A stretch of DNA of 64,000 bases from Pseudomonas hormoni (GCF_018502625.1 NZ_CP075566.1:2900001-2964000); one strand, 5' to 3'; positions 53,576 through 61,108 are shown, numbered from the stretch's first letter. Translations and numbers: made by a program. Notes: generated by a model from the sequence alone, not told the origin.

Positions 53576-54663
53576 TGCGTCAGGCGCGCTGGGCCGCCGT
53601 TGGCGTGGCCCTCATTCTGATGGGGCCGATCATGCAGGCGTGCGCTCAACTTCGCCCGCCCCAGGGTTATTACGCGCCGGCCGTAGACAAAAAAGGCGAC
53701 ACGCCGAGCTGCCCGGCGACACCCAAACCCTATACCGGTGACCTGTTGATCCCCAGCAAGTACGAAGGCTCGGGCAAGGCACGGGATCAGCTCAACGCCG
53801 AATCCAACAAACGCTACAAGGAAATGTCGGGCGATATCAACGAACTGGAAAAAGGCGTCAACAAACAAGTCGCCGCCTATTTACGACAAGGCCGCGCCGG
53901 TCATGTGGACTGCACCCTGAGCTGGCTCGGCGAGTGGGCCAAGGCGCAGGCGCTGCTGAGTACCACCTACACCCATACCGGCAAGTCGATGCGCAAATGG
54001 GCGCTGGGCAGTATTTCTTCGGCGTATCTGCGGCTCAAGTTTTCGCGTTCGCAGCCATTGAGGGGCCGCGAGGCGCAGACCCGGCCTATCGAGGCCTGGA
54101 TCGGCAAGGTTGCCGAACAGGTGGTGCGCGATTGGCGTGACCAGCCGCTGGACCGGCTCAACAACCACCAATATTGGGCGGCATGGTCCGTCATGGCGGC
54201 CTCGGTGGTGGTTGATCGACGCGATCTGTTCGACTGGTCGGTTGCGCAGTTTCGCATCGGCGCGTCCCAGGTTAATGCAGACGGCTATCTGCCCAACGAA
54301 CTGGGCCGCGACACCCGCGCTCTGGCTTACCACAACTACGCGATGGGGCCGCTGATGATGATCGCGTCCTTCGCCCAGGCCAACGGCGTCGACCTGCGCG
54401 AAGAAAACAACGGCGCCATGCGGCGTCTGGCAGCGCGGGTGGAAGAAGGCATCAAGGACCCAGGTTTGTTTGAACGCAAAACCGGCTACAAGCAGGCACT
54501 TGAGGACCTCAACGAGGACGGCAAGTTTGCCTGGCTGGAACCTTACTGCGCGCTGTACGACTGCTCGGCGGAAACCAACCGCTGGCGCCAGTCAGTCGAA
54601 CCGATGAAAAACTACCGCCTGGGCGGCGACATCACCCAGCTCTTTGCTGACCAGAAGGAATAA
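53575..54663 (+). CDS. algL: periplasmic alginate lyase AlgL
   Basis: A 362-residue (alpha/alpha)-toroid lyase with an N-terminal secretion signal (VGVALILMGPIMQACAQ). The catalytic NNHQYWAAW and RALAYHNYA motifs hold the Asn, His and Tyr residues used for beta-elimination, so it appears active. AlgL clears polymer that escapes into the periplasm. ATG 53575 shares a base with the algX stop (TGATG) and has GGAGGA upstream. In most Pseudomonas operons algI, algJ and algF follow; here the next gene is algA after 117 bp. Confidence 0.94.
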   Translation: MRQARWAAVGVALILMGPIMQACAQLRPPQGYYAPAVDKKGDTPSCPATPKPYTGDLLIPSKYEGSGKARDQLNAESNKRYKEMSGDINELEKGVNKQVAAYLRQGRAGHVDCTLSWLGEWAKAQALLSTTYTHTGKSMRKWALGSISSAYLRLKFSRSQPLRGREAQTRPIEAWIGKVAEQVVRDWRDQPLDRLNNHQYWAAWSVMAASVVVDRRDLFDWSVAQFRIGASQVNADGYLPNELGRDTRALAYHNYAMGPLMMIASFAQANGVDLREENNGAMRRLAARVEEGIKDPGLFERKTGYKQALEDLNEDGKFAWLEPYCALYDCSAETNRWRQSVEPMKNYRLGGDITQLFADQKE

Positions 54664-54714
54664 CTGCATCAGCCGATGCGGCCATTCTGAATCGGGCTTG
54701 TGTTTTGAATAATG

Positions 54715-54746
54715 GAAGGCAGTCCTTCGCTGTGCGAAGCGCCTTC
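54715..54746. other. nested hairpin in the algL-algA junction
   Basis: GAAGGC (54715-54720) pairs with GCCTTC (54741-54746), and inside it CTTCGC (54725-54730) pairs with GCGAAG (54734-54739). No T run follows. It occupies the 117-bp gap where algI, algJ and algF would normally be; it may be a deletion scar, an attenuator or an RNA processing site. Confidence 0.5.
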
Positions 54747-54780
54747 ATGTCGATTGATGAAGGTGCGGGAGGTAAGAGAA

Positions 54781-56202
54781 ATGATTCCAGTCATTCTGTC
54801 CGGCGGCAGTGGTTCGCGGTTGTGGCCGCTGTCGCGCAAGTTGTACCCAAAACAATTCCTGAGTCTGGCCGGCGAAGGATCGCTGTTTCAGCAAACCCTG
54901 CAACGCCTGGCGTTCGATGGCATCGGTAAGCCGATCGTGGTCTGTAATCAGGAGCATCGCTTCCTCGTCAATGAGCAGCTCGCCGCCATCGGCTGTACGC
55001 CGCAGGCGATCCTGCTCGAACCCTTCGGCCGCAACACCGCGCCGGCGGTGGCACTGGCGGCCCTCAAACTGATCGCCGAAGGCCGCGACGAGCTCATGTT
55101 GGTGCTGCCTGCCGACCATGTGATCAGCGACGTTCCCGCCTTGCGCGCCACACTGGCAAACGCGCAGGAGGAAGCGCTCAGAGGCAACCTCGTGCTGTTC
55201 GGCATTCCGGCAACGCGTCCGGAAACCGGCTTCGGCTACATCAAGGCCGACTGCGGTGATGCCGGCGCCAGTGCTTTCAAGGTCGAAAAATTTATCGAGA
55301 AACCCGACGCGCAAACCGCCGCCGAATTTGTCCGCTCCGGCGAGTACTTCTGGAACAGCGGCATGTTCCTGTTCCGTGCCAGCCGCTATCTCGAAGAGCT
55401 GCGCACTCACGAACCGGACATGTACGAGAACTGCGTGCTCGCCCTGGAGCGTAGCCCCAGCAGCGAAGGCGTGACCAGCATCGATCGGGCCACCTTCGAA
55501 TGCTGCCCGGACAACTCCATCGACTACGCGGTAATGGAGCACACCAACCGTGCCTGGGTTGTCCCGCTGAGCGCTGGCTGGAGTGATGTCGGTTGCTGGT
55601 CTTCGCTATGGGATGTGCACGACAAGGACGGCGATGGAAATGTGCTCAAGGGCGATGTCGTCAGCTACAACAGCCGCAGTTGCTACGTACATGGCAGTAG
55701 CAAACTGGTGACCCTGCTCGGGGTGGAAAATCTGGTCGTGATAGAAACCGAGGATGCACTGATGGTCGCGCACCGCGACACCGTGCAAGACGTGAAAAAA
55801 CTGGTGAATGCGCTCGACGCCCAAAATCGCTCGGAAACCCAGAACAACTGCGCGGTGTATCGTCCCTGGGGCAGTTACCACTCGGTGGACAACGGCATCC
55901 GCCACCAGGTCAAGCACATCACCGTGAAACCCGGCGCTCAACTGTCCCTGCAAATGCATCACCACCGCGCCGAGCACTGGATCGTGGTCTCCGGCACCGC
56001 CCAGGTGACGTGCAACGACAAGGTCTTCCTGCTCACTGAAAACCAGTCCACCTACCTCCCGATCGCATCGGTACATCGCCTGGCCAACCCCGGAAAAATC
56101 CCGTTGGAAGTCATCGAAGTGCAGACCGGCAGCTACCTGGGCGAGGACGATATCAAGCGTCTGGAAGATGTGTACGGCAGGAACCAGGAGGTCAAGAGCT
56201 GA
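54781..56202 (+). CDS. algA: mannose-6-phosphate isomerase / GDP-mannose pyrophosphorylase AlgA
   Basis: A 473-residue bifunctional cytoplasmic enzyme that supplies GDP-mannose. The N-terminal nucleotidyltransferase has MIPVILSGGSGSRLWPLSRK and FVEKP-type FIEKPDAQTAAEF. The C-terminal cupin isomerase has SLQMHHHRAEHWIVVSGTAQV with its metal-binding His and Glu residues. ATG 54781 is preceded by GGGAGG. It is the last gene of the alginate operon here, as in other pseudomonads. The internal order is otherwise standard, but acetylation genes are missing upstream. Confidence 0.94.
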   Translation: MIPVILSGGSGSRLWPLSRKLYPKQFLSLAGEGSLFQQTLQRLAFDGIGKPIVVCNQEHRFLVNEQLAAIGCTPQAILLEPFGRNTAPAVALAALKLIAEGRDELMLVLPADHVISDVPALRATLANAQEEALRGNLVLFGIPATRPETGFGYIKADCGDAGASAFKVEKFIEKPDAQTAAEFVRSGEYFWNSGMFLFRASRYLEELRTHEPDMYENCVLALERSPSSEGVTSIDRATFECCPDNSIDYAVMEHTNRAWVVPLSAGWSDVGCWSSLWDVHDKDGDGNVLKGDVVSYNSRSCYVHGSSKLVTLLGVENLVVIETEDALMVAHRDTVQDVKKLVNALDAQNRSETQNNCAVYRPWGSYHSVDNGIRHQVKHITVKPGAQLSLQMHHHRAEHWIVVSGTAQVTCNDKVFLLTENQSTYLPIASVHRLANPGKIPLEVIEVQTGSYLGEDDIKRLEDVYGRNQEVKS

Positions 56203-56524
56203 GCCAGCTTTGACGTGTATACCGGACGAGGAAGAAACGCGGGCCTGGAGACACACGTGGACTACATTGCGCAGCGAATCATCGAGGTGATTCATAGCGC
56301 TGTGTAATCTGAGGACAGGCGGATACGAGGTTGTGTCCGCCTACATCACATCCTGTGGGAGCGAGCCTGCTCGCGATGACGCCCTGACATACACAATCGA
56401 TGTCGACCATCACAACTCTCCCGAGCAAACCGCTAACGCCTCGCCCTCCCCCACAAAACCTCAAAATTTAATGAACCCCACCTACGCCCACCCACCTAAC
56501 TGAATGACTATCAGGAGGTGACTC
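56203..56524. other. intergenic region after algA with one REP element
   Basis: No gene seen in these 322 bp. A single REP hairpin lies at 56352-56385 (CCTGTGGGAGCGAGCCTGCT then CGCGATG). The stretch just before 56525 should hold the promoter of the small membrane protein. Confidence 0.6.
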
Positions 56525-56743
56525 ATGCAAACCGAAACCATCTGGATCGTACTCGCAGCAGTTCTTGTGCTGGTCGAGCTATGGGCAATCAACAAAGTAC
56601 GCAAAGCCGAAGGCAAATCCAGCAACAAACTCGTATGGATGGTGGTCATCGTGTTTGTGCCGCTGTTCGGGCTGATCGCATGGGCATTGGCCGGCCCCAA
56701 ACACACCGATCCGAATCCGCATTCGCCGCAGGCTCGCCAATGA
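56525..56743 (+). CDS. small membrane protein, PLDc_N-like
   Basis: A 72-residue protein with two membrane segments: IWIVLAAVLVLVELWAINKV near the N-terminus and LVWMVVIVFVPLFGLIAWAL. This matches the phospholipase D-nuclease N-terminal (PLDc_N) helix pair, as small stand-alone proteins often do. A strong AGGAGGTG ribosome site precedes the start, and a terminator follows. Function unknown; it may be a stress-related envelope protein. Confidence 0.8.
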   Translation: MQTETIWIVLAAVLVLVELWAINKVRKAEGKSSNKLVWMVVIVFVPLFGLIAWALAGPKHTDPNPHSPQARQ

Positions 56744-56790
56744 CGCCGGACAATCCGCGCCAACGATTTAGAAACCGCACAATTTGAAAC

Positions 56791-56820
56791 GACAAAGCCC
56801 CGATGATTCGGGGCTTTGTC
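56791..56820 (+). terminator. rho-independent terminator
   Basis: GACAAAGCCCCGA (56791-56803) pairs perfectly with TCGGGGCTTTGTC (56808-56820) around TGAT. It ends the small membrane protein gene 48 bp after its stop. Confidence 0.85.
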
Positions 56821-56865
56821 ATTTCTGGCCGGATAGCTTGAATGATCAGCCGCCACTCAATCCGC

Positions 56866-57145
56866 GTAGGAGCTGCCGAAGGCTGCGATCTTTCAATCTT
56901 CAGCTCCGAAAATCTCGTAGGAAACCGCCTTTTGTGGCGAGGGAGCTTGCTCCCGCTGGGCTGCGCAGCAGCCCCAAACCTTGCCGTACTTTTAAACATC
57001 AACGCATCCCCTGTAGCAGCTAGCGAAGCCTGCGTTTGGCTGCGCAGCAACCGTAAATCCAGGGTGCAAGGCTCATCTGTCACACCGCGACTTCTGATCA
57101 TGTAACTGATAAGCAGCCAAACGCAGGCTCCGCCAGCTACTACAG
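56866..57145. repeat. cluster of REP-like repeats
   Basis: Three kinds of repeat fill a region without genes. CGTAGGAGCTGCCGAAGGCT starts at 56865. GTGGCGAGGGAGCTTGCTCC with GCTGCGCAGCAGC is at 56934-56972. An inverted pair at 57011-57043 and 57113-57145 has arms that begin CTGTAGCAGCTAGCGAAGCC. These are small hairpin repeats of the REP/REPIN kind, of at least two families. Confidence 0.7.
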
Positions 57146-57211
57146 AAAACCGACTGTCGTCCTACACACCCGTTTGCAGACAGCAAAGCCGCCACTTATA
57201 GTTTGCTCCGT

Positions 57212-57247
57212 CGCTAACAGCAGTTAGCGGCAGGGATTCGCAGCCCT
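57212..57247 (+). other. tandem hairpins in the leader of a small gene
   Basis: CGCTAAC (57212-57218) pairs with GTTAGCG (57223-57229), and AGGG (57232-57235) with CCCT (57244-57247) directly after. They lie about 100 bp upstream of the gene at 57343 in the same direction. They could be a structured 5' leader. Confidence 0.4.
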
Positions 57248-57342
57248 AAAAAGAAGACACCAAATACCGCCAGCCACGCCACTGACAATTTCCCTCTGTG
57301 ATTGGTATGACGGATGTAATTCATCTTTCTAGGACTGAAACC

Positions 57343-57636
57343 ATGACAACCCAACACCCGCCTCGCCGCTTCACCCCCATGTCCCAATTCGCCACCGACT
57401 ACCCCGTCCTCCTCATCGACAGCGACGCCCCCATCCGCGAACTGCACAACTGCGTCAGCGAACGCCTCAACGCCGTCCTCAAATATCTCAACCTCATGGC
57501 CTGCACCAGCCTGCCGGACTACGCCGAAAACGACATCAACACCGTCACCAACATCGCCCGGATCATGGTGCAGGACGTGAGCGATGTGTTTCGGGTGATT
57601 GAGCAGCGGGGATTTGATACATCCAAAGGTCAATGA
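57343..57636 (+). CDS. small hypothetical protein
   Basis: A 97-residue acidic, helical cytoplasmic protein. Its central part reads LHNCVSERLNAVLKYLNLMACTSLPDYAENDINTVTNIARIMVQDVSDVFRVIEQ. Short paralogous proteins of this type are common in fluorescens-group Pseudomonas, but I do not know a function. ATG 57343 fits the coding start better than the upstream in-frame ATG at 57298. A structured leader precedes it and a terminator follows. Confidence 0.7.
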   Translation: MTTQHPPRRFTPMSQFATDYPVLLIDSDAPIRELHNCVSERLNAVLKYLNLMACTSLPDYAENDINTVTNIARIMVQDVSDVFRVIEQRGFDTSKGQ

Positions 57637-57650
57637 ACGAACTTCACACA

Positions 57651-57676
57651 AAAACCCGCGTTAATGCGGGTTTTTG
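57651..57676 (+). terminator. rho-independent terminator
   Basis: AAAACCCGC (57651-57659) pairs with GCGGGTTTTT (57666-57675), then T-rich. It closes the small gene at 57343 and physically overlaps the start of the toxin remnant. Confidence 0.85.
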
Positions 57677-57813
57677 TTAGTCCTGGCTACAGAATCTACT
57701 TTGTGCGCACCGGGATGACCGACTACACGATGCTTACTGGAAGCGAAAAAACGGATCAGGCGCGGGGCATCAAACGAGCTAAACAGATCCTCGATGCCAT
57801 GAAGGGTAAATGA
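57664..57813 (+). pseudogene. 5'-truncated RelE/HigB-type toxin
   Basis: An open frame of 49 codons reads MRVFVSPGYRIYFVRTGMTD, then TMLTGSEKTDQARGIKRAKQ and ILDAMKGK. PGYRIYF and KTDQxxxIxRAK are the conserved second half of the HigB-like/Gp49 toxin family, normally about 100 residues. The first half is missing; its place is taken by the terminator hairpin of the preceding gene, which supplies the ATG. One base separates its stop from the antitoxin start, the normal spacing. The protein is unlikely to be an active RNase. Confidence 0.75.
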
Positions 57814-57814
57814 C

Positions 57815-58255
57815 ATGAGCGAAACGAAATTCAATCCCGAGGATATGCCTATCCTCAATCTCGACATTTCTGGCACAAGTCGTCACGAAGCTTCCCGCTT
57901 CCTCGACAGCCCGGAAATAATGGCGGCTTACATTGCTGAAAGTATGAAGGCAGGTGACACGGCGCTGGTTCATGCGCTGGGTGAGGTTGCAAAAGCTATA
58001 GGCGTAAATAAAGTCGCCCAGCAAGCTGGGGTCAACCGCGAAAGCCTTTATAAGGTGCTTAAAGGCGGAACGAAAACGCGTTTTGAGACAATCAGGAAGC
58101 TGATGACAGCGATAGGCCTGGAACTCACCGTACGCCCAATGGCGACGCCAGCCGCAGCCCCAAGCAAGCCCAGACCTGCTCCAGGAAAATCCGCCGCCCG
58201 GCCTGCTGCTGGCAAACCGAAGTCCAAAGTTGCTACCAAACCTGTCCCAGCCTGA
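57815..58255 (+). CDS. HigA-like antitoxin with basic C-terminal tail
   Basis: A 146-residue DNA-binding antitoxin. The family core is AAYIAESMKAGDTALVHALGEVAKAIG, then KVAQQAGVNRESLYKVLKGGTKTRFETIRKLMTAIGLELTV, which is a Cro/C1-type HTH of the addiction-module antidote group (usually about 100 residues). A Pro-Ala-Lys tail of about 40 residues follows (PAAAPSKPRPAPGKSAARPA and on), resembling histone H1-like tails. The partner toxin upstream is truncated, so this is an orphan antitoxin. Part of the gene is duplicated at 60475-60580. Confidence 0.82.
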   Translation: MSETKFNPEDMPILNLDISGTSRHEASRFLDSPEIMAAYIAESMKAGDTALVHALGEVAKAIGVNKVAQQAGVNRESLYKVLKGGTKTRFETIRKLMTAIGLELTVRPMATPAAAPSKPRPAPGKSAARPAAGKPKSKVATKPVPA

Positions 58256-58282
58256 ACCGGCTGGTTGTTCCCAGGTTTCGAT

Positions 58283-58330
58283 AAAAAAGGTGACAGTTCT
58301 ATTTATTCAAATAGATCTGTCACCTTTTTT
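58283..58330. terminator. long nested hairpin after the antitoxin gene
   Basis: AAAAAAGGTGACAG (58283-58296) pairs with CTGTCACCTTTTTT (58317-58330); inside, CTATTT (58299-58304) pairs with AAATAG (58309-58314). The T run serves the plus strand, and the A run gives a T run on the minus strand, so it can stop both directions. It also overlaps the end of the GNAT remnant. Confidence 0.8.
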
Positions 58331-58455
58331 CCGTCACAAACCCCACGAACAGAATATTTCATCACCTCAGGATCGCTCAGAATATCCGTCAATGCGGGCA
58401 GATCTTGCCGCGATATTGGCCGTCCGATTAGCCTCAGTGTTTCAAATAAGTGCAC
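58303..58455 (-). pseudogene. GNAT acetyltransferase, N-terminal remnant
   Basis: On the minus strand GTG 58455, with AAGGAGG 5 bases before it, opens a 50-residue frame VHLFETLRLIGRPISRQDLP, then ALTDILSDPEVMKYSVRGVCDGKK. This is the typical N-terminus of RimJ/RimL-like GNAT enzymes. The frame then runs into the hairpin and stops at 58305-58303, so the acetyl-CoA-binding part is lost. It is too short for usual ORF calling. Confidence 0.72.
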
Positions 58456-58494
58456 CCGCTCCTCCTTGTGCATAACGTTAAATTAAGGGGTGCG

Positions 58495-59121
58495 CTACTT
58501 CTGGCTAAGTGCCGCGATGGACAGGCCCGACACGACAAAAGTCAAACCGGCCCCCACATTCAGGCCGTTGACCAGCCGCGGCCGTTGCCGAATATGGCTC
58601 GACAGGCCGGTAGCAAATATTCCCATCAGCGCGAAACCCACGGTCGTCAGTGCGGCAAACCATACCCCATACACCAGCATCTGAAGGGTGACGGAGCCCA
58701 ATTGCGGGTTGACGAACTGGGGAATGAACGCCAGGACGAACAACCCCGGTTTCGGATTGAGCGCCGCAGAAAGAAAGCCGGTGAGGAAGATGCTGCGCAG
58801 CGACTGATTGGCTGTTGGGATGAAGTTGATCAGGCTGCGGGTACGTAAAACCTTGATGCCCAGCCAAAGCAGATAACCCGCCCCGATCACCTTGACGATC
58901 CAGAACGCGACTACCGACGTTTGCATAAGCAGAGTCAATCCCAAGGAGGCGGTCGTCACGTGAAACAGGATCCCTGTGCCCGAAGCCAGTCCTGACACGA
59001 AAGCGGCCATACGACCCTGGCTGAGCCCTCTGCCAATCGCCAGCAGGTTGTCCGGCCCGGGTGATACAACCAGCAAGATGCAGGCTGCGGTATAGGCAAA
59101 CCAGGTATTCATTGGGAACAC
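58495..59121 (-). CDS. LysE/RhtB family amino acid exporter
   Basis: A 208-residue inner membrane exporter with about six membrane segments. Typical motifs are CILLVVSPGPDNLLAIGRGLSQGRMAAF near the N-terminus, LLWLGIKVLR and LNPKPGLFVLAFIPQFV. GTG 59121 has AAGGAG 7 bases upstream; ATG 59112 is an alternative start. Family members export amino acids or homoserine lactone-type compounds with proton antiport. It is divergent from no obvious regulator; the AraC gene lies upstream on the same strand, 219 bp away. Confidence 0.88.
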   Translation of the reverse strand: MFPMNTWFAYTAACILLVVSPGPDNLLAIGRGLSQGRMAAFVSGLASGTGILFHVTTASLGLTLLMQTSVVAFWIVKVIGAGYLLWLGIKVLRTRSLINFIPTANQSLRSIFLTGFLSAALNPKPGLFVLAFIPQFVNPQLGSVTLQMLVYGVWFAALTTVGFALMGIFATGLSSHIRQRPRLVNGLNVGAGLTFVVSGLSIAALSQK

Positions 59122-59340
59122 GGTCACTCTCCTTATGCGCGATAGCGGAATCCATCCTCATGTCGACCGCAACTCTAGCCTGGATGTCGCAGACAGCGCT
59201 ATTCGAGACATCGATATCAACCAGACGAGATAAACGGTCGCTTTCTGGCAATGATTGAATCGCCCACGTTTCTGTAGACAGCTTTGAGCGGCTGCTTTTG
59301 GCCGTTTTCTGCCTGTTTGGGTCGAAAGCTGCTTGCTCCG

Positions 59341-60210
59341 CTATTGCAGCGGAACATACACATCTGTTTGCCATTGATCCTGTGGTGTCTCAGGATGGAC
59401 GCTCAGGTAATTGAAGAATAGCGGCTGGTCACGAAGTTCCTCACCACTGGCAGGAAGCCAATCGCGGTAAATCGGATAGATCGTTTCACCGATGTGATCC
59501 GGTGACCCTGCGTGTCGCACCACGACGTAGCGACCGGCAGGAATGATGATCTCGTGCACGCCGAACTCATTCGGCGCCACGGCCTCGTGAATCTCGCCGC
59601 AGATTGCGAAGCGGAATGCTTGTGGAGGTGTCGTATCGGGGTTGCTATAGGGAATGCCAAAGGTGCGACTCGATGCCACCGGCGACTGTCCGCTCTGCAT
59701 ACGCCACTCGATGAACGTGCGCACGCTCTCATTGACGAGCCCGGCTGGTCCGCAGTGGTCAAGCGCTGCTACCTTGACTTCAGGGAAATCTATGATTCGT
59801 ACTTGCATGATGATAGTCCTGGAAAAGTGAGGGATTGCGAATACCGCATTCCAGACCTGCCAGTTCGGTTCCTTCCTGAACGCACTCGGCGTCATACCGA
59901 ACGCCCGCCTGAACGCCCTGCAAAATGCCTCGGGACTTTCAAAGCCGGCACCGAGTGCGGCGTCCAGTACCGAGTGATCAGCGAGGGCGGCTAGCCTATG
60001 TGCCGCGCGTCGTAGTCGCATCAGTTGCACATAACGTGAGACAGGCACTCCTACGAACGCGGTGAATTGTCGATGGAAGTGAAACGCCGAAAAGTTCGCC
60101 ACATGGCTCAACGTCTTCACCGACAGGTCACCTTCAAGATTGGCATCAATGTAGGCGAGTACGGCGTTGAAGCGTTTTGTGTAAGCGAAATGGGTCGGCA
60201 TGTCAGACAC
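59341..60210 (-). CDS. AraC family regulator with GyrI-like effector domain
   Basis: A 289-residue regulator. The N-terminal double HTH (VLAYIDANLEGDLSVKTLSHVANFSAFHFHRQF ... AALGAGFESPEAFCRAFRRAFGMTPSAFR) is joined to a GyrI/Rob-type ligand-binding domain (MQVRIIDFPEVKVAALDHCGP ... ETIYPIYRDWLPASG). Such proteins sense cationic or hydrophobic drugs and activate export or detoxification genes. GTG 60210 has AGGAG upstream; ATG 60201 is possible. The LysE gene lies downstream on the same strand and may be its target. Confidence 0.9.
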   Translation of the reverse strand: MSDMPTHFAYTKRFNAVLAYIDANLEGDLSVKTLSHVANFSAFHFHRQFTAFVGVPVSRYVQLMRLRRAAHRLAALADHSVLDAALGAGFESPEAFCRAFRRAFGMTPSAFRKEPNWQVWNAVFAIPHFSRTIIMQVRIIDFPEVKVAALDHCGPAGLVNESVRTFIEWRMQSGQSPVASSRTFGIPYSNPDTTPPQAFRFAICGEIHEAVAPNEFGVHEIIIPAGRYVVVRHAGSPDHIGETIYPIYRDWLPASGEELRDQPLFFNYLSVHPETPQDQWQTDVYVPLQ

Positions 60211-60377
60211 TGGAAAAAGCTCCTGGAAGTACGGTCGGCAATAGAGTCGACTATAGCGGCGTGAACGCGCCTAGCCGCGTTTGCTCAAGGCACGTTTTGG
60301 GTTAGCCAATACGATCTCTTCCAAGGCGCTGTAAAGGTCGGGGGCATTTCAGGTGTCCACTTCTGGCCGTTCTCTGC

Positions 60378-60462
60378 TGGTCATGGTTACGAAGTGTGCT
60401 GGTCAAGTCCGATGCAAATGACTGGTCAGGTCGAATGCAAACGGGTGGTCAAGTCAGTGCAA
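60378..60462. mobile_element. IS21-like end repeats (solo remnant)
   Basis: TGGTCA recurs at 60378, 60400, 60423 and 60446, about 23 bp apart, with longer matches such as GGTCAAGTCCGATGCAAATG and GGTCAGGTCGAATGCAAACG. Multiple short repeats of this form are found at the ends of IS21-family elements, from memory. No transposase or helper gene is present, so only an end remains. Next to it, 60271-60345 on the minus strand may hold a short C-terminal gene relic (YSALEEIVLANPKRALSKRG). Confidence 0.5.
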
Positions 60463-60474
60463 TTACCCAGACTT

Positions 60475-60580
60475 GGCGCTGGTTGATCCGCTGGGGGAAG
60501 TTGCGAAAGCTATAGACGTAAAACAAAGTCGCCCAGCAAGCTGGGGTCAACCGCGAACGCCTTTATAAGGTGCTTAAAGG
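60475..60580 (+). pseudogene. partial duplicate of the antitoxin gene
   Basis: This stretch repeats 57962-58067 of the antitoxin gene almost base for base (for example GTCGCCCAGCAAGCTGGGGT in both). A few substitutions and a one-base insertion after GACGTAAAA break the frame. It abuts the IS21-like repeats on one side and the Nudix gene stop on the other. It has neither start nor stop of its own. Confidence 0.85.
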
Positions 60581-60586
60581 AGGGGC

Positions 60587-61033
60587 TCAATCCAATATTG
60601 AGACTTTCTTTAGCAGCTCGTGAAGTCCATCAGGAACCAACGGCGCTTCATCGGTAAAGCCTGTCCACGGGAGCCACTTCGCAACGAAGGCCGCGCCATC
60701 GCTTTCTTGAGCATTCAAGTGCGACACCTCATAGACACTGGCATCTACAAACTTCGCGTCGTAAACCTGCACGATTTCGTGCCCTGGTGTGCCGTTATAC
60801 GTAAAGATGCTTTCAAGAGTGCCAAGCAAGCGAACATCGGTGATGGGCAAACCGAGTTCTTCATGCACCTCTCGCACAATGGCTTGGGCACTGGTTTCGC
60901 CGAATTCGATTCCGCCACCGATCGGACGGAAGAATGGCTTTTCAGTGATGGGGTCGCGAGCTTCGTTGACCAGTATCTTGCCATCGTGATGGAAGATGCA
61001 GAGTGCCAGGGCGCGGATGCGATGAGTGGTCAT
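60587..61033 (-). CDS. Nudix hydrolase
   Basis: A 148-residue protein with a complete Nudix box, GGIEFGETSAQAIVREVHEELGL, which holds the G-x5-E-x7-R-E-x2-E-E-x-G-x metal-binding pattern. N-terminal RALALCIFHHDGKILVNEARD is the usual first strand. It would hydrolyse a nucleoside diphosphate derivative; the substrate is not evident. Its 3' end abuts the duplicated antitoxin fragment, so its last codons may have been altered by that rearrangement. Confidence 0.88.
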   Translation of the reverse strand: MTTHRIRALALCIFHHDGKILVNEARDPITEKPFFRPIGGGIEFGETSAQAIVREVHEELGLPITDVRLLGTLESIFTYNGTPGHEIVQVYDAKFVDASVYEVSHLNAQESDGAAFVAKWLPWTGFTDEAPLVPDGLHELLKKVSILD

Positions 61034-61062
61034 GATGTGAAGTCCATTTACTTTGAAAAATG

Positions 61063-61089
61063 CCTGTAGCAGCAGTTGGTTGCTACAGG
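61063..61089. terminator. hairpin between Nudix and PuuR-like genes
   Basis: CCTGTAGCA (61063-61071) pairs with TGCTACAGG (61081-61089). It lies 20 bp after the PuuR-like gene stop on its strand. No strong T run was seen. Confidence 0.5.
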
Positions 61090-61108
61090 TCAGCGTCCAT
61101 TCTAGATA

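Noticed and set aside
57664..57813. intact small toxin gene
   Set aside because: The sequence is only the second half of the toxin family, and its ATG comes from a terminator hairpin.
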